DNA of 64,000 nt, from positions 13,392,001-13,456,000 of the forward strand of contig NC_067205.1 in assembly GCF_026262505.1 (NCBI RefSeq). The letters run 5' to 3'. This DNA is from Trichomonas vaginalis G3. Its lineage: Eukaryota > Parabasalia > Trichomonadida > Trichomonadidae. Of this stretch, positions 10,418-20,668 are shown piece by piece (position 1 is the first letter of the stretch; each line of letters opens with the position of its first letter). Position numbers and translations under genes: made by a program. The notes below the pieces were generated by a model, which saw only the letters and a list, made by a program, of their open reading frames with translations, did not search any database and had not been told where the DNA came from.

Positions 10418-10690
10418 TTAAATCAAATGTTTTCTTTGCAATAATATTTTTAATGTTGAGTAAACAATGTTGGGATCAAGTGTATCATTTTTCAGACCTT
10501 TCTGAACAGCTTCAAGCATACTGATGCATTCGACTTTTTTAAATTGTGTCATTTCTTCGAAATCTCTTGTGACTTTTTTGATAACTTTAACACTTCTCTC
10601 TGAATCCAGACCTTTAATTTGCAACTTAATCAGGAATGAAGGAACAACACTGGAATATAACTCGATGACAAGTTCATCGAGTCGAAGATT
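10418..10690 (-). pseudogene. C-terminal fragment of MULE transposase
   Basis: The translation from LRLDELVIELYSSVVPSF to ILLQRKHLI is almost identical to the C-terminus of the 480-residue transposase at 16037-17479. The open frame continues upstream to 10825 only because it reads through the tandem repeat. No zinc finger and no DDE core remain, so it cannot be an active transposase. It could still encode a short DNA- or protein-binding peptide, but nothing supports that. Confidence 0.9.
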
Positions 10691-11136
10691 TGGTTGTACA
10701 CCACTTGTATGTGCCGGATACCATTGTGTCAAATTTTTTCTGAAATTAACTTTAAAAGTACTAAGTAAGATCATGAGATATAGCAATATATGTTTAAACC
10801 AACTTATATTTTGGTTGTACACCACTTGTATGTGCCGGATACCATTGTGTCAAATTTTTTCTGAAATTAACTTTAAAAGTACTAAGTAAGATCATGAGAT
10901 ATAGCAATATATGTTTAAACCAACTTATATTTTGGTTGTACACCACTTGTATGTGCCGGATACCATTGTGTCAAATTTTTTCTGAAATTAACTTTAAAAG
11001 TACTAAGTAAGATCATGAGATATAGCAATATATGTTTAAACTAACTTATATTTTGGTTGTACACCACTTGTATGTGCCGGATACCATTGTGTCAAATTTT
11101 TTCTGAAATTAACTTTAAAAGTACTAAGTAAGATCA
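10690..11136 (-). repeat. 121-bp subterminal tandem repeat, about 3.7 copies (left MULE)
   Basis: GATC in the unit recurs at 10769, 10890, 11011 and 11132, an exact 121-bp period. Copies differ by only one or two bases. The same array lies in the complete MULE at 15428-15878 in opposite orientation. Subterminal repeats in DNA transposons often bind the transposase; that role is inferred here. Confidence 0.95.
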
Positions 11137-12333
11137 TTTATTTTTGCATAATATAATGCCAATATGGTTTCTTTTGATTTTATTTCATTTATAAGCAAAT
11201 CAGATTTACCCAAAAACTCCACTCCATAAGCGTTCATTTGCTAAATTAAAAAGTGACAATGGGCTAGTCTGTCCCTTTCTCCGTTTTGCTAAAATTGTCA
11301 CTTTTATAGCATATTTGTTTTTGGATGTTTTGCGAAACCAAAAAAAAACTATGATATACAATGTGTGTGTAAAGAAAATACTTTATTTACTAGTTAAAAA
11401 ATCATTTGGTATTGATCAAGTTATTTCTTCTGGATAAGATATTATATGGATAATTGGATAGAAAATACAATTATATAATTTTGTACCTGGTTTAATTAAG
11501 CTAATTGTCATCAGAAACTTGTAATTTTTATGAATTTCAGATTTTCTTTTCATTACTGCTTTTCTTAATAGGTCAAGTTCTTATTTACGTTATAAAGTAT
11601 GATATTTACAAATATCAAGTTATCGTGTTTTTTGAGAAATTATGAGAAACAAACAAAAATGAAAAAGATAGGAATAGCAATGAATAGTGATGTGGGTATA
11701 GAAAATGTAAGAGATATGAATGCAAAGCAATCAGTATTTAGGACATTGACCATAGATTTCGAAAAAAAAATGCTGCATATTGAGCGAAAACTATGATTAT
11801 ATTATAAGGCTGTCATTTAAAGCATAATGAAACTATTCCCTTTTCATTTTAATCGAATAAGATAGTAAAGATTTTTGAATTAGCTAGAAACTGATGAGAT
11901 GTTTTCACAAATCAGATTTTTAATCTCTATAATGCATAATTCACTCAATATCTCAATTTTGATATTGCGAGATATTTTTGCTATCGGTTTCGCAATTTTG
12001 ACACAATAGCAAGAGGGTTCTATAAGCATTATTATCAACGTAGAATCTGAATATCATATCAGAAAATGTCGCAAATCTGACATTTATCCGACCAAATAGC
12101 AAAAATAATTGAATACTTTTCGCAAAAACTTTAAAAATCGATAAAAATATGAAATATAGATATTAAAGAGACTTTTTATATAATATTCATAAAGATTTTC
12201 CAAAAATATGATACCGCAAAATTAAAAAAGTGACGTCTTGAGTGGAGTCAAAGGTCGAAATTGCTAGCTAAATGTTTTTTAGCGAAATTGCGTATTGTAC
12301 GTTTTTTTCGCAAAACGAAACCCTTATGCCAAT

Positions 12334-13846
12334 TAGCAACAAAAGTACATGCTGTTATTCTGTCAGCAATAGATATCTAATACATACCTCAAATGAGGAA
12401 GCCTTTTGAAGAAAGGAATGAAGATAGAGGACAAATTACACGAATATGTATTTACTTGGTGAAAAACTTATATGTTCAAATATCTTGTCGTTTTCATTCA
12501 AAATCATTTTTATTTTAATTTATATAATTAAATATTAAAATTTTAAATTTTGAAATAAAATAAATTAATTTTTAAGTTTTGACAATGAAAATAAGCTCTG
12601 TGACCATGTAAATATATATCTATGCAAAACGAGAGGTTATGCCATAATTTTTTTAGTTATCAAATTTTCCTTTTTTTGAGAGAAGTCTCTCAATAATTTG
12701 AGAAGAATCTTTGATATAAAGAGATACACATTTGTAGAACGAAGTAAGTGTTTTCCAAACATTTTATATGTTCATCCTGTATAACAATATAAAGCTGCAT
12801 AGTGCCATCTTGTGCGTTTGCTATTTTATGCACTTTTCATTGAGATAATCCCTCTTCTCGGGTGATTTTAACAGTCAACTCAATTTTAAAATAAAGATTT
12901 CATCAAAATGATTTCGAAATTCGGATATTGATTATATAAATAGCACTGTTAACATATTTTGGATGAGTAAAAAATACCTTGTTTTGTATGCATTTAGTAC
13001 ACCTTTATTTTTGATTAAAACTATAAAATTTTTATTCCTTATATAATAAATAGTATATGTTACATAAACATGAAATTCAATAGCATTCAATTTTGGATTT
13101 TTTAGATTTGGTAAATTTTAGAAGAAATAAAATCAGCAATCAAAATAAAGAAACTTTTTTTGTATCTTCTATGATTACCTTTTGGTACTAAATTTTGCAT
13201 TAATAAGTAAATTATCTGTATTATTCTGTGAGCACAAGCCCTCAGTTATGCTGGTAGTGAATGATGAATCGTCATTTTGCGAAGAGAACGCGATTATTAA
13301 GGTAATTTTGAGAATTGTCTTGAATTTTTTAAAATTAAAGTTAATTGAATAGGTAGGATAACTAGCCTTTGCTAAATTTGTATAATTTGACCTTATTCTA
13401 GTTGGATCTGAGAATATTTTGCTGAAATAATAAATTATATCGCCGATTTATGAAAATTTCTCTGATGGGACCGACTCGCTGAAACGTATTAGTGTTAATG
13501 GTAACTTGTCTGAATTTTCAAATTTTTTTCGAAATCCAAAAAATCACAAACAAAAGCATCAAAATTAGATTTGCATTTAAGGTTTTCATTTTTTTTTGGA
13601 AAATAAAAATATTTTTCCCCAATAAAGTTTATTTTTACTTTTGAGAGGAATAGAAACGTTATTTTGGAATTTTGAAACGACAGAAATGTTCCATTTTTTA
13701 ATTTTTGATTGAACCGTTATCCATTGAAAAACCTCGATTTTAAAATGTTATTCCAAAATATTCATCTAATGATATAGTATATATTTATTAATTATTACTT
13801 TTTATTCAATTTTCACTTTTGGCGGGATTTCATTTTTTTTTGTTGT
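12334..13846. other. Gene-free stretch upstream of the 430-residue transposase
   Basis: About 1.5 kb of A/T-rich sequence. Apart from the inverted-repeat end at 12631 I see no gene or repeat. The segment just before the transposase (GGCGGGATTTCATTTTTTTT) is a G-rich then T-rich leader like that before the mariner transposase at 20846-20870, which may be coincidence. Confidence 0.4.
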
Positions 13847-15139
13847 ATGGGCCATATTGTTCACCCAAAACGGAAAACAAAGGCAATGCATAACATTTTA
13901 CTCCACGAACGTCGTCGACTCTCAGCGCGACAGATGCTTGGTGCTTGCATAATGACCGGAATGCCATATACAAAAGGTGCTCGCTTTCTTTCTCTTTGTG
14001 GAACTAAGCCCCCTGTGAAGAGTGGTGTCATGAGACAACAGAGATTTTGTGACGATAAGATTAGAAGACTTAAAAGTATTTCCCTAATGCTGTCGAGAAA
14101 GTCCTTCAGTGGTTACTTATCCATTGATGCAAGATGGACGCACAGGCGAAACTCGCCAAGTTGTACAGTAACTGCGCTCGATGCTGTCACAAAAAGAGTT
14201 CTTGCATGCGTGAACATCAACCATATTGGTGGAAACAGACAGCATACTCAGTATTCCGGAGCTTCCAACAATATGGAAAGTGCTGGAACTCGAATCATCT
14301 TGAAGCAATTAAAGAAATACAATATCTTGAAAGATGTTAAAGAGATTATTAAAGACCGAGATAACAAAAGTGTCTCTGTCTTTAAAGAATTTGGCGTCTC
14401 TCATCTTGAAAGATTCGATCCAGGTCATGTATCAAAAAATATCTCAAAAGATTTTACAAAGTTCTCAGCTTCTCATAAGACAGTTGAAGTTTTCAACGAC
14501 AAGACTCAGAAGATTGAAAAAATAGAGAGACCTTTCTGGGGTCTGAATGCAAGCCTAAGTATGTGGCTTTGGTCATGTTTTGCCGAAGAAAATATTGACA
14601 AACGTACGAAAATGTGGGAGAATTGTGTCTACCATTACGTAGGCAATCATTCTTTTTGCGAACCGCACAATTACAAATGCTTTGAATGGCAAAAAGATGT
14701 CAATTCGATCCAACTTCAATTCATGCTCTATGACTGGGTTCACAAATGGACACCCATAGTTTCCAAAGTTTCTTCCATTGGATCTACCTGCATGAATGAA
14801 GCGTTTAACTCCAAAATTGCATGCTATTTGGACAAATCAAGAGCCTGGAAGAACATTAACATTAGAGTTAACGTTGCAATCTTAGAATGGAATGATCCAG
14901 AGCATTTTCTCGGAGATATACAAAAAGCATTACATCTTCCCCCACTTCCAGAAGATTGTGTCAAATCATTTGAAGAGAATTGTTACTCCAAAATGATATT
15001 GAAACAAAAAACTGTTACAAAAGGTTCTAAAAAACAGAACAAATACAAAAAATCCATTCAGAGTGTACCAGGAGGAGATTATCAAGTTTTCAAGTCCGAA
15101 TGGGAATCAGAAGACGAAGACATTGATGACTTTGATTAA
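13847..15139 (+). CDS. Mutator-like DDE transposase, 430 residues
   Basis: An open frame with no breaks. The order of motifs fits the Mutator-related transposases typified by PF20700: SIDARWTHR (D94), Y-SGASNNMESAG near 136-146, IIKDRDNK (D170/D172), a GNHSFC Cys/His cluster at about 266-271, and MNEAFNS (E318). The acidic C-terminus ends SEDEDIDDFD. It would cut and rejoin DNA at the ends of its own element. It is unrelated in sequence to the MULE transposase nearby. Its element ends are uncertain (candidate inverted repeats at 12631 and 17866). An intact frame suggests recent activity. Confidence 0.8.
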   Translation: MGHIVHPKRKTKAMHNILLHERRRLSARQMLGACIMTGMPYTKGARFLSLCGTKPPVKSGVMRQQRFCDDKIRRLKSISLMLSRKSFSGYLSIDARWTHRRNSPSCTVTALDAVTKRVLACVNINHIGGNRQHTQYSGASNNMESAGTRIILKQLKKYNILKDVKEIIKDRDNKSVSVFKEFGVSHLERFDPGHVSKNISKDFTKFSASHKTVEVFNDKTQKIEKIERPFWGLNASLSMWLWSCFAEENIDKRTKMWENCVYHYVGNHSFCEPHNYKCFEWQKDVNSIQLQFMLYDWVHKWTPIVSKVSSIGSTCMNEAFNSKIACYLDKSRAWKNINIRVNVAILEWNDPEHFLGDIQKALHLPPLPEDCVKSFEENCYSKMILKQKTVTKGSKKQNKYKKSIQSVPGGDYQVFKSEWESEDEDIDDFD

Positions 15140-15427
15140 CGAAAATTACATTTTATTTATTGTTTTTGTTTTTAATTAAATTATTATTATGCTCATTTTC
15201 TTATTTTGATTTTTTCTCATTATGATATAAATAATTTATTAATGCATTTATCCAATAATTATGCTATGATATTTTTATGCCGAGAAAGGGACAGACTAGC
15301 CCATTGTCACTTTTCAATTTAGCAAATGAACGCTTATGGAGTGGAGTTTTTGGGTAAATCTGATTTGCTTATAAATGAAATAAAATCAAAAGAAACCATA
15401 TTGGCATTATATTATGCAAAAATAAAT

Positions 15428-15878
15428 GATCTTACTTAGTACTTTTAAAGTTAATTTCAGAAAAAATTTGACACAATGGTATCCGGCACATACAAGTGGT
15501 GTACAACCAAAATATAAGTTGGTTTAAACATATATTGCTATATCTCATGATCTTACTTAGTACTTTTAAAGTTAATTTCAGAAAAAATTTGACACAATGG
15601 TATCCGGCACATACAAGTGGTGTACAACCAAAATATAAGTTAGTTTAAACATATATTGCTATATCTCATGATCTTACTTAGTACTTTTAAAGTTAATTTC
15701 AGAAAAAATTTGACACAATGGTATCCGGCACATACAAGTGGTGTACAACCAAAATATAAGTTGGTTTAAACATATATTGCTATATTTCATGATCTTACTT
15801 AGTACTTTTAAAGTTAATTTCAGAAAAAATTTGACACAATGGTATCCGGCACATACAAGTGGTGTACAACCAAAATTT
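15428..15878 (+). repeat. 121-bp subterminal tandem repeat, about 3.7 copies (right MULE)
   Basis: GATC in the unit recurs at 15428, 15549, 15670 and 15791, an exact 121-bp period. It is the mirror image of the array at 10690-11136. It lies between the left end and the transposase gene. Confidence 0.95.
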
Positions 15879-16036
15879 CATATCCCTAGTTTTACATTTA
15901 TGTTTAGTTTTATTTCACCTAATTTTCAAAGATCATAATTGAATTAGATGGCCAAGCTATTCAAAACACGACCAAGCTTATCAAAATAAGACCAATATAT
16001 TCAAAATTCTTTATTCTTTCAAATCATTTCATTTTA

Positions 16037-17479
16037 ATGCAGATCCAAGATCACGAACTCACATATATCGAGTTGCTTAAGTATGGAGTGCAACAAGAAA
16101 TCCAAGCAGGTTGTAGTTATTCATATAAAACTAGGAAAGAAAGAAATCAAATCCAATTTAATTGTAAGTGGCCGAATTGTCCATGTCGCTTCCTTGTTGA
16201 TACACTTCCCGATGACAAGTACCACATACGAAAATGTATTAACACCCACAATCATTCTGCCCCTTTTCCAAACAAATCACAACAAATTACATCATATTTT
16301 TATAGATCTTATTTAACAAGATATTTTGAATCAAATCAAGACCGTGTTTACGCACAATTAAGGTGTTTCAAAGATCTTAATATCCCATTTGATAGTGGGA
16401 TCATTCCGGAAATGTTTCAACAATCTACAGATGCTTTAAAAAAGTTTTCTAAACGCCTTCATGCAATCAATACCCGTTTCTCAGCGGATGATGTTACATC
16501 TCTTGCAATTTTTGTCGACATGGTTAAGAGTCATTCTCCAGATGATCTCATCGAGTTTATTCACGAGCCAGATCGTATGATTTTCTATTACGCCCCATTC
16601 GAAGCAAATGCTTTTTCACATCAAATACAAACTTATCACATTGATTCCACTTATAAGCTCTTGCGCTCTCGCATACCATTTTATGCCGTCACTGGCAAAT
16701 TCGCGGAATCAATTGTTTTTCCGTTTTTGTATTTTTTCGTTTGGCCCGACACAAGTGAAAATATACAAGTTTGTCTCACAGCATATTTTGGCTCCATCAA
16801 TCGCGAACCATCTTATTTTTCAATGGACTGCGCACCTCAAATCACAAATGCTGTTGAAACAGCCATCCCCTTATGCCAGATCATTTGGTGTGGCGTTCAT
16901 GTGTTGCGCGCTGTCATGAGAAAGGCTGAAAAGTTTCAAGATCGTTCCAACTTCGAAACTTTCTATAACTTAATGAAGTTATTGGTCTTTGGTTCTGAAG
17001 AGGAAGAAATTGATCCTGATGAAGTTTACAACAATTTAGAAGAAATTTTAAATGAGGAACCTGCTGCCCGTGAATACTTTGACCGACAGTGGCGCCATCA
17101 TCTTGACAGGTGGATGCTTCGCTATAGAAATGAAGGAGATGGAACAAACAACATCTCGGAATCACATTTCAAGGTTTTGAAGCACCAGTACTTCCCAGAA
17201 AGGCGAAATCTTCGACTCGATGAACTTGTCATCGAGTTATATTCCAGTGTTGTTCCTTCATTCCTGATTAAGTTGCAAATTAAAGGTCTGGATTCAGAGA
17301 GAAATGTTAAAGTTATCAAAAAAGTCACAAGAGATTTCGAAGAAATGACACAATTTAAAAAAGTCGAATGCATCAGTATGCTTGAAGCTGTTCAGAAAGG
17401 TCTGAAAAATGATACACTTGATCCCAACATTGTTTACTCAACATTAAAAATATTATTGCAAAGAAAACATTTGATTTAA
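16037..17479 (+). CDS. MULE transposase, 480 residues
   Basis: The N-terminal zinc finger of the FLYWCH/FAR1-WRKY-GCM1 type has C43, C48/C50 and H71/H73. The MULE core follows: D203 in HIDSTYKL, D264 in FSMDCAPQI, the C-x2-H signature (C285, H288), and E375 in NNISESH. The C-terminus (RLDELVIELYSS) is helical. It catalyses cut-and-paste transposition and should act on its own 15282-17691 element and on the deleted copy at 10206-11281. No stop or frameshift is visible. The start is the first ATG after an ATTTTAATGCAG context, with no nearby alternative. Confidence 0.95.
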   Translation: MQIQDHELTYIELLKYGVQQEIQAGCSYSYKTRKERNQIQFNCKWPNCPCRFLVDTLPDDKYHIRKCINTHNHSAPFPNKSQQITSYFYRSYLTRYFESNQDRVYAQLRCFKDLNIPFDSGIIPEMFQQSTDALKKFSKRLHAINTRFSADDVTSLAIFVDMVKSHSPDDLIEFIHEPDRMIFYYAPFEANAFSHQIQTYHIDSTYKLLRSRIPFYAVTGKFAESIVFPFLYFFVWPDTSENIQVCLTAYFGSINREPSYFSMDCAPQITNAVETAIPLCQIIWCGVHVLRAVMRKAEKFQDRSNFETFYNLMKLLVFGSEEEEIDPDEVYNNLEEILNEEPAAREYFDRQWRHHLDRWMLRYRNEGDGTNNISESHFKVLKHQYFPERRNLRLDELVIELYSSVVPSFLIKLQIKGLDSERNVKVIKKVTRDFEEMTQFKKVECISMLEAVQKGLKNDTLDPNIVYSTLKILLQRKHLI

Positions 17480-17701
17480 TAAACATTTAATTTATTATAA
17501 TTAATTTTTTATTACAGTATAGTAAAAAATGCTATAAATAAATTATTATATTTTATTAAAATGTGACTTTTAATAGTAAGTGAATAAAATAAATCAGGAA
17601 TTGGGAAAGAAATAAGGTTAATTAAAAATAATGAAAATTACAAGTTTAAGGTTAATGAAAAAGTGACAATGGGCGAGTTTGTCCCCCACTCTTTTTATGC
17701 C

Positions 17702-18027
17702 TTATTTCATTTCTCTTATATTTGATAATCTGGTAAAATATAGTTCAGACTATAATCATTTTAGATTATTGATATATTTATATAGGTTAGAATAAAATTA
17801 GTTTCATTTTCTACTTTTATTTTGAATTAATAATTTATAATATCAAATATTATGGCGTAACCTCTCCTTTAAAATATAGATATATATAGGCCTATAGAGT
17901 TTATTGGCACTCTCAAAACTCTAGAATTTTGAGTTTACTATACCCTGAATCTACTACTTTTAATGAAATGTATTAATATTCAACAACAAATCTAATTTAC
18001 CAAATTTACAAAATTACTTTTGAATTC
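17702..18027. other. Spacer between MULE and Polinton
   Basis: A/T-rich. It contains the candidate right inverted repeat at 17849-17866 and nothing else recognisable. It ends with AACCTC (18028-18033), the 6-bp target duplication of the Polinton. Confidence 0.5.
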
Positions 18028-18033
18028 AACCTC

Positions 18034-18237
18034 AGTAGTAGGATATGACGGGTTTAGTGACTTTTTTTGTTACATCTATATATAGACGATGCATTAAAAT
18101 ATATTTATTTATAAATCATTAAAAAAATTAACATTAATTTTAAAATAATTTATTTTTTTATCTTTTATAAAAGAAGCTATATATAGATGATGTCAGATAT
18201 TCCGCGATTAATTAAACATTGTTTAAATCCTGAATGG
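18034..18237 (+). repeat. Left terminal inverted repeat of Polinton 1
   Basis: 204 bp, matched base for base (or nearly so) by the complement of 36086-36289. It starts AGTAGTAGGATATGACGGG. The first end gene begins inside it, at 18187. Confidence 0.95.
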
Positions 18238-18777
18238 GTTAAACTTCAATTTAAAAATGAAGATTGTGAATTATTAAATGAATATGAAAGCCAAAATAAG
18301 CTAATGAGGTATAAATATAATGATAAAGAATATTTAATTTCATGGAATCAATGGAGTCATAATCAAAGACCTCATAAACGAGAAGAAGAAATTGAAAATA
18401 ATGAAATGGAAATCATTGATGACATTAAAGAGGATGGAATTCCTAAATTTTGTAGAAAAACCTTTAGAACTAAGTTAGGAGCATATAAACGTAGAGTATT
18501 AAATCCTGAATATCTTAAACATCAATTTAAAAAGGAAGACTGTGAATTATTAAACGCTAATGAATATGAAAATGCTAAATCAAAACTGAGATATAAATAT
18601 ATTGGAAGTGATGAAAGGTGTAAAGATAAAGATAAAGTTTATTCAGTTTCATATAATAACTGGCACACGTTAGGGATAAGAAAACATTTAGGAGATTATG
18701 GGAAATGTTCTGAATTCTTTAAATCTAGTATGTACGAGAGAGTAAAAGAAATTAGAAATAATTATTTTCATGAATAA
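18187..18777 (+). CDS. Polinton 1: terminal-repeat-proximal protein with an internal duplication (fossil)
   Basis: The frame opens within the terminal repeat. Two copies of one module are visible: LNPEWVKLQFKNEDCELLN...NQW near residues 12-57, and LNPEYLKHQFKKEDCELLN...NNW near 107-158. The conserved W at the module end and the Lys/Arg content suggest nucleic-acid binding, but I do not recognise the family. Its place at the element end is a hint, no more, of a role in end recognition. Confidence 0.6.
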   Translation: MMSDIPRLIKHCLNPEWVKLQFKNEDCELLNEYESQNKLMRYKYNDKEYLISWNQWSHNQRPHKREEEIENNEMEIIDDIKEDGIPKFCRKTFRTKLGAYKRRVLNPEYLKHQFKKEDCELLNANEYENAKSKLRYKYIGSDERCKDKDKVYSVSYNNWHTLGIRKHLGDYGKCSEFFKSSMYERVKEIRNNYFHE

Positions 18778-18890
18778 AAGATTCACTACCATAATGAAAT
18801 AAAAAAAATAAAAAATTTTAAAAAATAAACTTCTTACGAAAAATTAAAACTTAGTTATGTTTATTATTTTATTTTTTTATTTTGTATGAA

Positions 18891-19997
18891 ATGAGCGTCA
18901 AAACTAACAACGTTAAAAAATTAGGATTCACAAACGAGGAAATAAAGGATATATTAGAGGAGGTGGGTTATGAAGTTGATAAATATTATTTAAGAAATTG
19001 TCAAAAATTTGCTGAGTTATTAAATGATTTAGATTATGATGGAAAAATGAATAAAGATGATGTTATAAATTTCTTATATCCCACATCTGAAGAAGAAAAA
19101 CCTAAAGAACCTGATGTTTTCCCCAAATATTATGAAGAACGAATTAAAGATGATGAATACGATGAAATTGAAAGACTGAAAAAAATAAGAGATGAAATAG
19201 ATGAAAAAATTAAGGAATTAAGAGAAGTTGAAAAATATAATGAAAATGAAGTAGAGGGTTTAATGAATATCCCAGCTTCAGAATCAGAAGTTCAGAAATC
19301 TCATGAAGAAAGATATAAAAATTATGTCTCAGAATCAACACAAAATTTATTAGATGGTGAAATAGACGAAACACTTTCAGAAGAAGGTACTAAATTTATT
19401 CGTAAACATAAGTTACAATTTATTGATAATGAAGAATACCCCTGTATCCTACTTTCACCACCTTTAGATTCCAAAAAATTCAAAAAAGCACTAAAAAACG
19501 TGACATATGCAACTAATACGATTAAGAAAGAAGATCATGATATTTACACAAATTATTATTTAAATAAATGCACGGGTGTTGATAAAGTTTTTGATTTATT
19601 AGATAAAATATCAAAAGAAACCATTGGAACCTATAAAATTTTGTGTGATTGTGGTTTCATTATTGAAGATACTAATAATGTTTCATATGAAAGAACAGCA
19701 CCAAAGGAAGACGAAGTTGAAAGGTCTATACCATTCGTTATTAAGAATATAAAAGATATGAAAACGTATAAGCATTATATTTATTCATTTATTTCAGAAA
19801 AAATGGAAGCAACCCATAAAACATCTTCTCATCATTTTATAGCTATTCATACATTCCTTTTCAAAGTTGTGAAATTAAATAAGACAGGAATTAGATTTAA
19901 TGTATCAGGGTACACATTCTTGAGTAAATTAAAATGTATTCGTCACGTCGCAGATGATAAAAATTTATGTGTTCTTAATTCATTTTATGGGCTTTAA
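18891..19997 (+). CDS. Polinton 1: gene directly upstream of PolB (fossil)
   Basis: The first ~55 residues (LGFTNEEIKDILEEVGYEVD...NFLYP) resemble the N-terminus of the gene at the same place in element 2 (55628-56554: LEHSEIKQLLTEANIDVA...FIKP). A charged coiled-coil segment follows (ERLKKIRDEIDEKIKELRE). No known enzyme motif is seen. Lying directly ahead of protein-primed polymerase in both elements, it is a candidate terminal/priming protein or polymerase partner; this is inference. The T-rich box of element genes precedes the ATG. Confidence 0.55.
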   Translation: MSVKTNNVKKLGFTNEEIKDILEEVGYEVDKYYLRNCQKFAELLNDLDYDGKMNKDDVINFLYPTSEEEKPKEPDVFPKYYEERIKDDEYDEIERLKKIRDEIDEKIKELREVEKYNENEVEGLMNIPASESEVQKSHEERYKNYVSESTQNLLDGEIDETLSEEGTKFIRKHKLQFIDNEEYPCILLSPPLDSKKFKKALKNVTYATNTIKKEDHDIYTNYYLNKCTGVDKVFDLLDKISKETIGTYKILCDCGFIIEDTNNVSYERTAPKEDEVERSIPFVIKNIKDMKTYKHYIYSFISEKMEATHKTSSHHFIAIHTFLFKVVKLNKTGIRFNVSGYTFLSKLKCIRHVADDKNLCVLNSFYGL

Positions 19998-20668
19998 AAA
20001 ATAAACTTTATTTTTATTTATTTTTTAATTTTTTATTCTTACATAAATGAACAAAAACGGAACAGCTAAAATGAATGATAATCAAATTAGAGCAGAAGGT
20101 AGAAGGTTATTTAAACGCTTCTATAACATTCCTGATGGTGCTAATCCTAAAACTCGTAGAAGCTATTTAAATGAAGCAATAGATGCATATGAAGGGTTTG
20201 ACATTTCATCAGAAAGTGAGAGATTAGCGAGAATGTTAAATGTTAATATTGATTTCTATTATTGTGATCCTCAACCAGAAGACGTGGACATAAATAAGGT
20301 AGACTTTCCATTAGTGGAATCAATAATGATAGATCCAGAATTTGAAACAGTAAATATTTTATTAACACAGAGTCCATGTGGAAAACTTCACGCTGACAGA
20401 ATAACAGACGTTGAAGCACTCACCGGCTATAAAGTTTGTCCATATTGTAAAGAAGAAGTTTATTCTATCCGTGATGATCCAGAAAGGAAAAACCAAAGAA
20501 GATTTTTAAAGCATTGTGAGAAATGTAAAGAAAATAATGGAAGATTAATTCAAGACGTTCAATTGCAAAAGACACAGCAACCATATGCACCACATATTAC
20601 GAAACAGAAGATATATCAGTGGTTATTAGCTCACAATTTGCAGAAATATTATAAACCGACAAGATATA

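Larger units (their letters stand above)
10206..11281 (-). mobile_element. Internal-deletion derivative of the MULE at 15282-17691
   Basis: The left end GAGTGGGGGAC and right end GTCCCTTTCTC match the ends of the complete MULE in inverted order. The exact 9-bp duplication CGTTTTGCT flanks it (10197-10205, 11282-11290). Inside are the last ~90 codons of the transposase, then directly the 121-bp subterminal repeats. The deletion join (about 10690) falls in a shared AAAT, in keeping with microhomology repair. At 1,076 bp it resembles a MITE precursor mobilised by the full copy. Confidence 0.92.
10188..12326. mobile_element. Non-autonomous DNA element with TAAGGGTTTCGTTTTGC ends, split by a MULE derivative
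   Basis: A perfect 17-bp terminal inverted repeat (TAAGGGTTTCGTTTTGC) opens at 10188 and its complement closes at 12326. The flanks share TGCCAAT directly outside both ends (10181-10187 and 12327-12333), a likely 7-bp target duplication. Nine bases can be matched if TA is counted in, so 7-9 bp. No transposase is encoded. A MULE derivative has landed 18 bp inside the left end (10206-11281), duplicating CGTTTTGCT. Without it the element would be about 1.05 kb. The family is unassigned; the duplication length fits MULE or hAT. Confidence 0.75.
15282..17691 (+). mobile_element. Complete MULE DNA transposon, 2.41 kb
   Basis: The left end GAGAAAGGGACAGAC and right end ...TTTGTCCCCCACTC form imperfect inverted repeats sharing CCCATTGTCACTTTT. 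A 10-bp direct duplication TTTTTATGCC flanks both sides (15272-15281 and 17692-17701), as expected for MULEs. It holds a subterminal 121-bp tandem array and one long transposase gene. With an intact gene, ends and duplication it looks potentially active. Confidence 0.95.
12631..17866. mobile_element. Candidate older element holding the 430-residue transposase
   Basis: GAGAGGTTATGCCATAAT at 12631 and ATTATGGCGTAACCTCTC ending at 17866 form an 18-bp inverted repeat with one mismatch. Weaker matching runs outward (TATATATCTAT on both sides). It encloses the transposase gene at 13847-15139, and also the complete MULE, which would have inserted later. Without that insertion the element would be about 2.8 kb. 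No clear target duplication was found, so the ends are tentative. Confidence 0.4.

Noticed and set aside
11599-11796. Short plus-strand open frame
   Set aside because: 65 residues of Lys/Ile-rich low-complexity sequence in gene-free transposon DNA; no start context or homology.
10206-17691. One 7.5-kb composite transposon bounded by the two MULE copies
   Set aside because: Each MULE copy has its own exact target duplication, so they inserted separately.
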